The notes under the pieces were generated by a model. That model was not told where the DNA came from, did no database searches, and saw only the letters and a program-made list of their open reading frames with translations. The position numbers were made by a program, and so were the translations under genes. A stretch of 44,763 bases of DNA from a virus, in the IMG/VR virus record IMGVR_UViG_3300025674_000083, positions 1 through 44,763 of that record, one strand, 5' to 3'. Positions 27,790-36,552 of the stretch are shown here, piece by piece. Numbering within the stretch: position 1 is the first letter of the stretch; the number at the start of each line of letters is the position of its first letter.

Positions 27790-27964
27790 GCTTAAGAAGC
27801 AAGGGGTAGGTATAGCAGGAGCACAGGACTATAAGGTAGACAGCGATAACTTCATATGCCACTACTGTCATAAAGAACATGAGTGTCCCGCTGTAGCTAA
27901 AGCAGTACCGATGAGATTTTGGTGTAGTAAGGAGTGTTTTGAGAATGAACGGACCAACGATTAA
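27776..27964 (+). CDS. Zinc-binding miniprotein upstream of NrdJ (62 aa)
   Basis: Opens MLIPELKKQGVGIAGAQDYK. Cys28/Cys31 ('ICHYCHKEHEC') and the later 'FWCSKECFENE' (Cys50/Cys54) give a likely four-cysteine zinc site, with His nearby. It overlaps NrdJ by 20 bases, so translation is coupled. It may be a regulator or a general zinc-ribbon protein; the role is not known. Confidence 0.6.
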   Translation: MLIPELKKQGVGIAGAQDYKVDSDNFICHYCHKEHECPAVAKAVPMRFWCSKECFENERTND

Positions 27965-29633
27965 ACCTTGTGACGATCTTCACGCTATGAAGTATCGTCT
28001 TGCTAATGAAAGTTTTGAAGAAGCTATTGCGCGGCAAGCTGCCGCTATGGGAGATGATGATGAACATCGTAGCACGTATAAAGAAATCACTATGGACATG
28101 CGGTTCCTTCCTGCGGGTAGAGTTCAGTCCGCAATGGGATCACCTAGGAATGTTACGGCACTCAATTGTTTCGTCAGTGGAGTTATTGAAGACTCTATGG
28201 ACTCGATCATGCAAAGAGCCAGTGAAGCTGCTGAAACGATGCGGAGAGGAGGTGGCATTGGCTACGACTTCTCTCTTATTCGGCCTCGTGGTGACCGTAT
28301 TGTGTCTCTTGATAGTTCTGCTAGCGGTCCCGTTTCTTTTATGCATATCTTTGATGCCGTTTGCAGAACGATTGTATCAGCGGGACACCGTCGGGGAGCA
28401 ATGATGGCAGTGCTTAGAGTGGATCATCCTGACATTGAGGAGTTCATTCGAGCGAAAAAGAACGACAAGGACCTGACTAACTTTAACATTAGTGTTGGTG
28501 TTACAGACGAGTTTATGCAAGCCGTTGAGAGGGATCAAGAGTTTGATCTTAAGTTCAAGGGTAAAGTCTACACCACCATCAATGCCCGTATGTTGTGGGA
28601 TGAAATCATGCGTAACAATTGGGATTGGGCAGAGCCGGGTGTGATCTTCATTGATAAGGTGAATAAAGATAATCCTCTCAACTACATTGAAACTATTGCT
28701 GCTACTAATCCCTGTGGTGAACAACCCTTACCACCTTACGGTGCTTGTTTGTTGGGTTCTTTTAATCTAATTAAGTACATCGAAGATGGTGTGTTTATTT
28801 TTAGTAAACTTAAGCAAGACATTCCTTACGTTGTACGTGCTATGGACAACGTCATTGACCGTACTAACTACCCTCTTAAGGAGCAGCATAAGGAACATCA
28901 GAAGAAACGTAGGATTGGTATTGGTGTAACTGGTCTTGCTAATACTCTTGCCCTACTGGGCATCAAGTACGGTTCCTCTGAGTCAGTGAAGTTTACTAAG
29001 AAGGTAATGAAGACCCTTACGTACACCTGTTACGAAGCTAGTTCTGACCTTGCGGCAGAGAAGGGAGCGTTCCCATTTTTCAAAGCAGAAGACTACTTGA
29101 AGAGTGGTTTCGTCTCTCGTCTTCCTAAAGACTTACAAGAAAAGATCAAGAAGCAGGGTATCCGTAACAGTCACCTCATCTCTATAGCACCCACTGGTAC
29201 GATTAGTTTTACCGCTGACAACGTAAGTTCTGGTATCGAACCAGTGTTTGCTTTGGAGTACGATAGGACTGTTCAGCTACCTGAAGGTCCTATCATTATG
29301 AAAATGCGTGACTATGCCTACGAGAAGTTTGGGATTAAAGGTGAGGTAGCTAATGACCTATCAGTTGATGATCACCTTGCTATTCAGATGGCAGTGCAGC
29401 CTTACGTAGACAGTGCCGTTAGTAAGACCATCAACGTAGGTGATGCTGTTACCTTTGATGAGTTTAAAGATGTGTACATGAAGGGTTGGAAAGGTGGACT
29501 CAAGGGAGTTACCACGTTCCGGCTTGCCGGTAAACGGTACGGTATCTTGAATGTAGCTGATGAACCTCAGAACAATGAAGTAGGCGCTGCTTGTTATGTT
29601 GATCCTGAGACTGGCACTAAGGAATGCAGTTAA
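27945..29633 (+). CDS. nrdJ: Class II (coenzyme B12-dependent) ribonucleotide reductase
   Basis: 562 aa from ATG at 27945 (MNGPTIKPCDDLHAMKYRLA), GGAG ten bases upstream; a TTG two codons earlier is rejected. First redox Cys75 in 'TALNCFVSG', the 'GGGIGYDFSLIRPRGD' loop, catalytic 'NPCGEQPLPPYGACLLGSFN' with Cys257 and Glu259, and second redox Cys268. 'SISIAPTGTISF'-like 'LISIAPTGTISFTADNVSSG' follows. C-terminal Cys pair in 'ACYVDPETGTKECS'. No ATP cone, so no adenine-nucleotide activity switch is visible. It reduces ribonucleotides to dNTPs using adenosylcobalamin; the host must supply B12. Last gene of the early block. Confidence 0.93.
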   Translation: MNGPTIKPCDDLHAMKYRLANESFEEAIARQAAAMGDDDEHRSTYKEITMDMRFLPAGRVQSAMGSPRNVTALNCFVSGVIEDSMDSIMQRASEAAETMRRGGGIGYDFSLIRPRGDRIVSLDSSASGPVSFMHIFDAVCRTIVSAGHRRGAMMAVLRVDHPDIEEFIRAKKNDKDLTNFNISVGVTDEFMQAVERDQEFDLKFKGKVYTTINARMLWDEIMRNNWDWAEPGVIFIDKVNKDNPLNYIETIAATNPCGEQPLPPYGACLLGSFNLIKYIEDGVFIFSKLKQDIPYVVRAMDNVIDRTNYPLKEQHKEHQKKRRIGIGVTGLANTLALLGIKYGSSESVKFTKKVMKTLTYTCYEASSDLAAEKGAFPFFKAEDYLKSGFVSRLPKDLQEKIKKQGIRNSHLISIAPTGTISFTADNVSSGIEPVFALEYDRTVQLPEGPIIMKMRDYAYEKFGIKGEVANDLSVDDHLAIQMAVQPYVDSAVSKTINVGDAVTFDEFKDVYMKGWKGGLKGVTTFRLAGKRYGILNVADEPQNNEVGAACYVDPETGTKECS

Positions 29634-29653
29634 AAGCTAAAGAACTAAGTTAA

Positions 29654-29761
29654 CTACTGAATTAAGGCTACTTCAGAAGCGCAACGAGAGCAAACAAATC
29701 TGCTTTCGCTGCCTTCTGGTTTTTTATGACCAAAGACTATACAAATAAATTTCTTAAACAT
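29654..29761 (-). CDS. Small zinc-knuckle protein (DUF1660-like), 35 aa
   Basis: Opens MFKKFICIVFGHKKPEGSES and ends VCSRCASEVALIQ. 'ICIVFGHK' followed by CxxC is the pattern of the DUF1660 mini prophage proteins. The ATG shares one base with the stop of the 26-aa ORF. It is the last gene of the leftward block, convergent with NrdJ 20 bases away, with no terminator visible between. Confidence 0.5.
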   Translation of the reverse strand: MFKKFICIVFGHKKPEGSESRFVCSRCASEVALIQ

Positions 29762-29841
29762 TACTTACGTTCCCTATAGTGTTTAGTGTGATAGATGAAG
29801 TTATGCAAACACCAACGAAGGCGAGTCTTTAGTTTATTCAT
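29761..29841 (-). CDS. Possible 26-aa micro-ORF
   Basis: MNKLKTRLRWCLHNFIYHTK then HYRERK, basic. It overlaps the end of the 505-aa gene by 8 bases and couples to the 35-aa gene (TAATG). A T7-promoter-like core lies inside it on the same strand (29771-29781), so it may instead be leader sequence. Confidence 0.3.
   Translation of the reverse strand: MNKLKTRLRWCLHNFIYHTKHYRERK
29771..29781 (-). promoter_or_regulatory. T7-type promoter core match at the convergent end
   Basis: On the minus strand CACTATAGGGA is identical to the -9..+2-type core of T7 promoters; the 23 bases around match 16 of 23. It points at the 35-aa gene only, and no T7-like RNA polymerase is encoded in the window. May be chance. 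Confidence 0.2.
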
Positions 29842-31351
29842 TTGTTTCCTCTCGTGGTCTTAGTGTAGATTTAGCTGCTCTTAAGGAACCAAAGCCCGCT
29901 ACGTCAGCAAAAAGTCTGCTGTAATCTTTACGAGTGGGCTGGAGTTTAGCTACGGCTTGTGCTCTTGCCCACTGTTCTCTAGTCTTAAACCCTGCTGGTA
30001 CTTTACCAGAGACATCTACACCAGGAACTTTCTTGTAGTTCTCTATAGCTCTAGCCTCAGCAGCTACCTTCTTATTCTTGAGTTTAGCTTGAGCCTTCAA
30101 CTGTTTAGCTGTTGGCTTCTTTTTCTTTACCAAATCGTACACGATAGGTTCAGATACATTCATGTATCTAGCAGCCCCTGGCATCTTTTGCCCTAGCATA
30201 TCGTGTTCATCATTAACAATAGACACAAGCTTACCACGTTTGTTAATGGCAGTCATGTAGTTAGCACCACCTATTTCAAAGGCGTCTGTCTTTGCTGACC
30301 CAGTAACAATAGCTGGTTTACCTTTGAGAACAGCATCTGGATTTAATACACGCACCCCTGCTTTCTCTAGTTTATCTAAGAACACAGCATCCCTGTTGAA
30401 CCCCTTACCGCCTTCAAACACTTCACTCTTCAGTTCATTCATGGTCTTGCCACCAAACATAGGAGACTTGTCAAGTCCTTGCTGTAGGTTACCAGCGGAA
30501 CCAGAATGCACCCTACGGATATTCATCTGGTAATCTTTACCCTTCATGCCTATAGCTGGTAAGGTTTCAATTTGCTTAAAGATTTCTCCTACCTCGTCCT
30601 TAGCCATACCAGATAGATCACCAACAGTATCATAGTAGTCATCTACGTTAAACTTCTCAAACGTAGCAACGTGATCAATCTCGTCTATGTTATTTAAGAA
30701 ACCTTTAGATGCTGAAGTACCTTGATACTGATTAATCATAGACCGGGATTGGTTTAATTGGCCCATAGCTTTCTTAGCTTCTTGGGAAGCTGTAGACCGT
30801 AGTGCTTTAGCCTTCTCATCTATTGCTTTAAAAGCTGGAGTGTTATCTTCCCCTGCCTTCTTCATCTTACGAAGTTGACCCTCTAAAGATCGAAGGTCAG
30901 GGGTAACTTCTTCAGATATTTTAAGAGCGTTACGTGCAGCCTTCTGGTCAGCAGCACTAATATTAAATTCTTTTTGTATTGCTCTCGCTTCTGGAGCGTA
31001 CCTTGATTTAACCATATTGCTAACGCCTTCAGGCATTGTGTTAGCCCACGCTGCAGCTTGTTTAATCCTGCCTCCTCCACCATAGAACCCTGGAATATCA
31101 TTACGTAAGTTGGTCATAGCCTTCTGTGCAGTACGTGTGATACCAGCAGAAGGAACCCAAGGTAATAGACCAGCAGCCATCAGCCCAGCGTTAGCCCAAC
31201 TAGGGTCGTCGTATAAATTCTTAGCGTCAGCGCCAAACCCTACTATATCACCAACTACAGGTATAGGAGCGGTAGCTAGGGCGGCTCTATCCCACCAAGG
31301 CATATCGTCCCATATCTGTTGGAACAAACCTTTCTCTTTTTTATCAGTCAT
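29834..31351 (-). CDS. Internal virion (ejection) protein, 505 aa (phage A)
   Basis: Opens MTDKKEKGLFQQIWDDMPWW. Residues about 20-75 form a hydrophobic Gly/Pro/Ala-rich segment ('AALATAPIPVVGDIVGFGAD', 'AGLMAAGLLPWVPSAGI') like membrane-inserting parts of ejection proteins. Coiled coil ('LRSLEGQLRKMKKAGEDNTP') follows and then a folded C half ('GMKGKDYQMNIRRVHSGSAG', 'GANYMTAINKRGKLVSIVND'). The family is not certain. Its place as the last large gene of the tail/ejection series and 8-base overlap with the 955-aa gene support a role inside the head, ejected with DNA. A toxin-like C-terminal domain is conceivable but unsupported. Confidence 0.6.
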   Translation of the reverse strand: MTDKKEKGLFQQIWDDMPWWDRAALATAPIPVVGDIVGFGADAKNLYDDPSWANAGLMAAGLLPWVPSAGITRTAQKAMTNLRNDIPGFYGGGGRIKQAAAWANTMPEGVSNMVKSRYAPEARAIQKEFNISAADQKAARNALKISEEVTPDLRSLEGQLRKMKKAGEDNTPAFKAIDEKAKALRSTASQEAKKAMGQLNQSRSMINQYQGTSASKGFLNNIDEIDHVATFEKFNVDDYYDTVGDLSGMAKDEVGEIFKQIETLPAIGMKGKDYQMNIRRVHSGSAGNLQQGLDKSPMFGGKTMNELKSEVFEGGKGFNRDAVFLDKLEKAGVRVLNPDAVLKGKPAIVTGSAKTDAFEIGGANYMTAINKRGKLVSIVNDEHDMLGQKMPGAARYMNVSEPIVYDLVKKKKPTAKQLKAQAKLKNKKVAAEARAIENYKKVPGVDVSGKVPAGFKTREQWARAQAVAKLQPTRKDYSRLFADVAGFGSLRAAKSTLRPREETNE

Positions 31352-34211
31352 CCCAATAAGTCCTGTCTTGCCATTTCTCTAGACCACCACCAAGATAGTT
31401 GTATAAAATAGTCCCTAGACCTGGAATCATTTTGTACACTTTACCGTAGTCTGGTTCTTCCTTGAAAGGTTCAGTAATCAAACCGCCAGCAATGTCTACT
31501 AGAGGAGCAGCAGGAGCAACCTGATTAGCTAACCATTCTGATATCCTGCCAGTGCTAATATATTTATCAGTGACGTACTTAGAACCACCATAGATACTAG
31601 CAAGAGACCAAAGGGCTTCAGTAGGTAAGTCATTAGGATCGACTTCTCGTCCTAGTGCTATATTCTTTGCAGTGTCAACAGCGAGGTTACCACTGGACAA
31701 CCAAAGTCCTAACAGTGTAGCGTTCCTTAGTGCTTCTTTCTTGTTCCCTTTTCTCCACTTCTGGACAACATCCCTTCTAACAACATCGTACTGCTTTAAC
31801 ATAAAGGACTTGAGCATATATAGGATACGAGCGTTAGGATTGTCTAACTGCACTTTGGTCATCTCACTAAGCGTGATAGGCTGAACACCAGAAAGCTCAG
31901 TGAATAGATGTTGCTTTACCAGAGGGGTAATTCTACCAGCTTCAAGGTCAGCTAACAACGCTTCCATCTCTGGGCCATAAACATCCCCCCACTCTTTAGT
32001 CAACTTCTGTCTGCCTTTAGAAGTTTTAGCTAACTTCTGACCCTTCTTAAGAGCGGCGTTAATGAATGTGGTTTTACCCAAACGGTCAATAGCTTTAAAA
32101 CCAGATACCCCTAACATCTTATCCAGAGCTTTTGACAGAGCACTAGGGTTACTAAACTCATGGGACACTGTGTTGTACAAACCAATGTCCTTTAGCGACA
32201 TCTTATTACCACCAGGGATAATAGCCTTAGCCAGAGCTACAGCACCGTGCTTGTACCCTGTCATGCTTAAGTCCCCTAACTGCTTGGCAGCGGACATAAC
32301 GTCAGCAATAGTTCCCATGTACCCAAGGTCTCTGACTGCACCAATAACATTATGTGGTGATTGTTCAGCTTTAGGGTTGAAACGTGAACCTAATAACTCT
32401 ATAAGGTTTGACTCCTGAAGTTCATCAATCTTTCCAGAATTTCTAAGCTGCCCTAAAAGGTTAGCTATTCCGTCATTAACTTCTTGCTCAGGATTGTCTA
32501 CAGTAAGTTTAGGGGGGTTAGCATCACCTGCCAACATACGTCTACGCTCTGCAGTATTGGTAGCAAAACGTATGTACTTCTCTAAAGCTTCTTCAGGTTT
32601 GTAGTACTCCCCTCTTAACTCTTCAGGTATTCTAACAAACTGTCTCGACTTTTCAAAGCTAACTTTACCAGTAGGACTCTGCCTAACCTCGAACCCTTTA
32701 ACTAGGTTCTCAACTATGTCTTCCTTAACCTGAGCAGGGATTTGATGTACCGATATCTTATTAGATTTTGCGTATCTCTCTAGGTTTACATTAATAAGAT
32801 TTTGTTCACGTTTGCCTAACTTAAGGCGCATGGAATCTATGTCCTTCACCATACGTGGGAAGTAATCAGATACGTAGTCGAAAGTAGAACCAGTGTCTTT
32901 CAAGTCTCCGTAGACTTCTTTCAGAACACTCTTAACAGGCTGGAAAGCTTCATACGCTTCTGGTGCATACCTCTCCATAATACCTTCAGCAGCCTTAAAA
33001 TTACCGTCATTTAGGTACATGGTAACGTCACCGTACACCCTCTGATCCATATCTTTTAAGGCTCTACTGAACGCTTGAGTTTTCTCAAGACGCATTTCAG
33101 TCTTGTAATGAACATCGTGCTCAAACTTCATAAGCCTTTTGAATACGTCAGGGGAGTAGTTACGAACACGAGTAGAGATTGTCCCTAATGCGTTGTCGAT
33201 CCATTGGTTCTTAACACGGCTTACAGCACTATCATTAGCCATAGCGTGTTGAACCTCACGTTCACCTTTAGAGGGGACACCGTAGTACGGATCAGAACCC
33301 GTGCGGTTGAACGCACGTACAATTTTATCTGTAGACACTTTAAGGTCATCTGCAATCTGAGGAATTACAGCGTCACTAACTTCTACTCCTTGGTTCTTTA
33401 AGTCATCAATCTTTTTATTAACTTTACGGACTAAGCTCTTATCCAGTCCCTGTATTAGTTTATCACCAGCAAACTTAATTGCCCCGCCTGTAGCAGCACC
33501 TGCAACAGTACCTACAAGAACATTAACAGGGTCAATAGTTCCTGTCTTAGATAAATCACTAGCTGCAGCGAATGCTCCACCATAGGCACCACTTGCTGCA
33601 GTAACACCTTTAAGACCTGCGCCAACAGGCAGAAGAGTAGAAGGGTCTGCCATAGAGCCTACTACAGTACCTGCCATCCCTGCCAGAGAGTCTTCGTCTT
33701 CCCTAAAGTCTTGTCCCCACTTCTGCTGTAGCCACTCAGCCCTTTTCTTGGCTATCATGTCCCTACGTTCCTGGGGTGTCGCATCAGAAAAACCCTTGCC
33801 CCACCGCTCATCTGCAGTTTGATAACCAAAACCCTCAACGTCATCATAAGCAAAACCACCAAGAGGCATCAGAGACTCAAGGTAGTCTCCGACCATTTGT
33901 GTAAACCCTTCAGACTTGTCGTACTGATACTTAAACTGGGCTAGACTATCGTTGTATCTTGTACGTACAAGCTTACCCTCCCTTACAATGTCCCCTGGTT
34001 CTGCTCCCTTTTCCTGTAGATTAGGGTACATAGAGATGTCATCTTTAGTTAGAATGTACTCTTCAGCAGTAGAATCTTCTTGTTTTTGTGCGTATTCTTC
34101 TTGTTTAACAAGCTTACCGTCTATAACTTTATCACCTACTACAGCACCCTTTTGTTGAAGATTAGGGTAGTCCTGTAAGTCCTGATCAGTTATGGTGAAA
34201 ACTTCCGCCAC
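31344..34211 (-). CDS. Large internal virion (ejection) protein, 955 aa (phage A)
   Basis: GTG start (MAEVFTITDQDLQDYPNLQQ) overlapping the previous stop by a base (TAGTG). Two copies of a 32-residue unit at about 5-36 and 52-83 share 'YPNLQ.KGA..GD.V..GKLV'. Then come a Gly/Ala-rich hydrophobic stretch (about 175-240) that could enter membrane, and a long helical body ('YTKTEMRLEKTQAFSRALKD'-type helices near 370). It is similar in layout to T7 gp16-like or P22 ejection proteins, with no lysozyme motif visible. It probably forms part of the conduit across the host envelope during DNA entry. Confidence 0.65.
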   Translation of the reverse strand: MAEVFTITDQDLQDYPNLQQKGAVVGDKVIDGKLVKQEEYAQKQEDSTAEEYILTKDDISMYPNLQEKGAEPGDIVREGKLVRTRYNDSLAQFKYQYDKSEGFTQMVGDYLESLMPLGGFAYDDVEGFGYQTADERWGKGFSDATPQERRDMIAKKRAEWLQQKWGQDFREDEDSLAGMAGTVVGSMADPSTLLPVGAGLKGVTAASGAYGGAFAAASDLSKTGTIDPVNVLVGTVAGAATGGAIKFAGDKLIQGLDKSLVRKVNKKIDDLKNQGVEVSDAVIPQIADDLKVSTDKIVRAFNRTGSDPYYGVPSKGEREVQHAMANDSAVSRVKNQWIDNALGTISTRVRNYSPDVFKRLMKFEHDVHYKTEMRLEKTQAFSRALKDMDQRVYGDVTMYLNDGNFKAAEGIMERYAPEAYEAFQPVKSVLKEVYGDLKDTGSTFDYVSDYFPRMVKDIDSMRLKLGKREQNLINVNLERYAKSNKISVHQIPAQVKEDIVENLVKGFEVRQSPTGKVSFEKSRQFVRIPEELRGEYYKPEEALEKYIRFATNTAERRRMLAGDANPPKLTVDNPEQEVNDGIANLLGQLRNSGKIDELQESNLIELLGSRFNPKAEQSPHNVIGAVRDLGYMGTIADVMSAAKQLGDLSMTGYKHGAVALAKAIIPGGNKMSLKDIGLYNTVSHEFSNPSALSKALDKMLGVSGFKAIDRLGKTTFINAALKKGQKLAKTSKGRQKLTKEWGDVYGPEMEALLADLEAGRITPLVKQHLFTELSGVQPITLSEMTKVQLDNPNARILYMLKSFMLKQYDVVRRDVVQKWRKGNKKEALRNATLLGLWLSSGNLAVDTAKNIALGREVDPNDLPTEALWSLASIYGGSKYVTDKYISTGRISEWLANQVAPAAPLVDIAGGLITEPFKEEPDYGKVYKMIPGLGTILYNYLGGGLEKWQDRTYWDD

Positions 34212-35242
34212 TATTTAACTCCCCTCATGGCTTTAGCTTTTTTAACATTAGCTCCTGCTCTAATGAGAGCGTTCTCTAAAGACTTTTCACCACTGTCCAT
34301 TAGCCTCTTTGCTTCAGTGTATACTTCATTCTGTTCTCCTTTTGATATAGACAGCCATCTACGACCAAATACACTATCCAAAGCGTCTCTAACTTGTTTA
34401 TTAGAACTATATACACTACCGAAAACTTTATACTCATTTCGACTTGGGACTGTGACAGGACGTGGACGCTTACCTTCGATAGTTTTCATGGTTCGTTCCA
34501 TAGCAGCTTCATCACGCTGGGCCTGAATAGCAGCCTGTCCTTGGATGTTTGTAATACCTCTCTCTCCAGCAGCTTCATCACGTTGTTTCTGAAGTTCAGA
34601 TTGAGCGATGATACGCTCCTGCTGTAGCACTGCTTTCTGTTGACGATCTAGTTCAGCTAGTTTATCCCTCGCTGCAATCTTTTTATCGTCCGATGTAGCG
34701 GATGCAGTAATACGTCTTGTCTCAATAATTTCCCTAGCGATACGGTCCTTCTCTGACTGAAGAGCTTTCCAAGTTCTCTGAGTATCAGCTTCTTCCTTCC
34801 TAGCAGCAGCTTCAGACTGTTGGAATTTAGAACCGTACTCATTCTGTTTACGCTTCATTACCTCTCCAGCCTCGTTGACGTACCCACGTCCAGATAGTTC
34901 AGCAATAATTGAGTCGTACTCAGCCTCAGTGATTACACCGTCCTGCGCGGCGTTCTCAAACAGTTTGTTCATTTCAGAACGGTCTTTATCCCTCTTAATA
35001 GCTTGCTTAAGAATTGGGTCCTGATACGCTTGATCCCCAAGCATGGATGTAGCAGCCCCTTGACCAATGTCACGAAAAGCCTGACGCATACCACGTTGAG
35101 ATTGTGCAGCTATATTAACCAAAGGATCACTATAGATGTTACCTTCAAGGTACGCTTGACGTTCCTTAGCTAGCTCAGCCCTACGTTGGGCTGCTTCAGT
35201 ACCCATAGTGTTTGCAAATAAACCTTGTCTAGCCATTTTCAT
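34211..35242 (-). CDS. Coiled-coil internal virion protein, 343 aa (phage A)
   Basis: Opens MKMARQGLFANTMGTEAAQR with AAAGGAA upstream. Nearly the whole chain is charged helix ('RKEEADTQRTWKALQSEKDR', 'KIAARDKLAELDRQQKAVLQ', 'DEAAMERTMKTIEGKRPR'), with repeated 'QRDEAA' units. The C end has a small domain ('YKVFGSVYSSNKQVRDALDS', 'GEKSLENALIRAGANVKKAK'). In podoviruses, coiled-coil proteins in this place belong to the ejectosome. Function inferred from place and composition. Confidence 0.6.
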   Translation of the reverse strand: MKMARQGLFANTMGTEAAQRRAELAKERQAYLEGNIYSDPLVNIAAQSQRGMRQAFRDIGQGAATSMLGDQAYQDPILKQAIKRDKDRSEMNKLFENAAQDGVITEAEYDSIIAELSGRGYVNEAGEVMKRKQNEYGSKFQQSEAAARKEEADTQRTWKALQSEKDRIAREIIETRRITASATSDDKKIAARDKLAELDRQQKAVLQQERIIAQSELQKQRDEAAGERGITNIQGQAAIQAQRDEAAMERTMKTIEGKRPRPVTVPSRNEYKVFGSVYSSNKQVRDALDSVFGRRWLSISKGEQNEVYTEAKRLMDSGEKSLENALIRAGANVKKAKAMRGVK

Positions 35243-35263
35243 ATGTTCCTTTTATTATATCAT

Positions 35264-36550
35264 TTAAAACGGGCTGAAGCTACCCCAACCATCGCCATCA
35301 TTATTACTAGATCCATTACTAGACCCATCACTTCCACTGTCAACAGTGCCAGTGGGACCAGCTTCTTCCATAGCATTAGCAAAAGCATCATCCAGAGATA
35401 GCCCGCCAATCGTCCCGCCATACGGTCCTGAAGCCCAATCTCCTGATAGAGCCATAGACTCTTCAAGTTGCGCTTGTTCCCGAGCCGCTAAATCTACAAG
35501 GTCATTATAACCCAGTGTAGGATTGTTAGCCGCGAGGCTATTCCACGCATATCCTTCTTTGTTACTCAAGGAGCCAAGTGCTTCACTGTTAGTCATGCCA
35601 GGAAAGTCCATAGACATACTAGGACCAGGGCCAAACATATCCGTCATGTAACCTAATGCAAACGGGTCTTCATATGCTGACATAGACATACGTCCATCAG
35701 GACCTAATACGCCTGTAGTCATATCCACCCAGTCAGCTAAATCCTTTCCTTGAATTTGTCCCAAAGGGGCACCTTCTTCATTTTGAATAGTAACCCACTC
35801 GTCAGGATGATTTTCGGTAATATCTTTAGCCATGTTTCTAGCACTCTTAGGTCCCCATTGAATACCCCCGCCGCCTGGAGCCTCACTGTCCCACTCAAAC
35901 TTAGAAGTTGCAGGGTTGTAAGCTAGATTACTGTCCTCGTTTGGATTCCAATCGTGATAAGCGCCCATTGAGTTTAGAGCAGAAGCAGCACTACCAAACA
36001 GTCCAAAAGGACCACCCAACAAACCGCCGAGGAGTGTACTGCCAACGCCTAACATAGAAGCACCAACTTTTCGACCCATCCCAACACTGGGGTCTTGCAA
36101 TGCTCTAACCATATTAGAGAAAGGCCCTTGGTTGCCCCTAGTGTAAGTGTTAATAGGATCAAACTCTGCAGCCAAGAAGTTGCTAAAGTCAGCTTTGATG
36201 CCGTCTACCAATCCACCTAAGCCACCCGAAAATAAACCTTTAGCCCCCTCACCAACATCAAACACATCCCCAACTTCAAAGTTATCGAAGATACCTTTAG
36301 CGCTATCAAAGAGACTTTCAAAGCTCTCCCCAACAGAAATGCTAGGAGAGGGACCTGAAACAGAGCTATCGTCATTATAGTCCCAATTCTCGTCAGTCAA
36401 GTAGCGGTCTACCCAACGCTTAGGGTAGTACTGAGGAGGAGCAGAGGCAGCAGTTGCATCAGGAGTATCAGCAGTGTCCCCTCTCAATTTTCCACCTTGG
36501 CTTAATATCCACTGATCTAACCAAGATATCCCTGTTGGGTTAATAGCCAT
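35264..36550 (-). CDS. Gly/Ser/Asp-rich virion protein, 428 aa (phage A)
   Basis: Opens MAINPTGISWLDQWILSQGG. Low-complexity Gly/Asp/Ser/Pro, Ala/Gly helical hydrophobic segment near 165-195 ('GASMLGVGSTLLGGLLGGPF', 'GLFGSAASALNSMGAYHDW'), and a tail 'SGSDGSSNGSSNNDGDGWGS'. The glycine-rich hydrophobic part resembles membrane-active segments of ejection proteins. No enzyme motif. It starts two bases past the stop of the 256-aa protein. Confidence 0.55.
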   Translation of the reverse strand: MAINPTGISWLDQWILSQGGKLRGDTADTPDATAASAPPQYYPKRWVDRYLTDENWDYNDDSSVSGPSPSISVGESFESLFDSAKGIFDNFEVGDVFDVGEGAKGLFSGGLGGLVDGIKADFSNFLAAEFDPINTYTRGNQGPFSNMVRALQDPSVGMGRKVGASMLGVGSTLLGGLLGGPFGLFGSAASALNSMGAYHDWNPNEDSNLAYNPATSKFEWDSEAPGGGGIQWGPKSARNMAKDITENHPDEWVTIQNEEGAPLGQIQGKDLADWVDMTTGVLGPDGRMSMSAYEDPFALGYMTDMFGPGPSMSMDFPGMTNSEALGSLSNKEGYAWNSLAANNPTLGYNDLVDLAAREQAQLEESMALSGDWASGPYGGTIGGLSLDDAFANAMEEAGPTGTVDSGSDGSSNGSSNNDGDGWGSFSPF

Positions 36551-36552
36551 TA

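Noticed and set aside
29634-29653. Bidirectional terminator between the convergent blocks
   Set aside because: Only 20 bases remain and they contain a short AGTTAACT palindrome nearby but no stem with a T-run.
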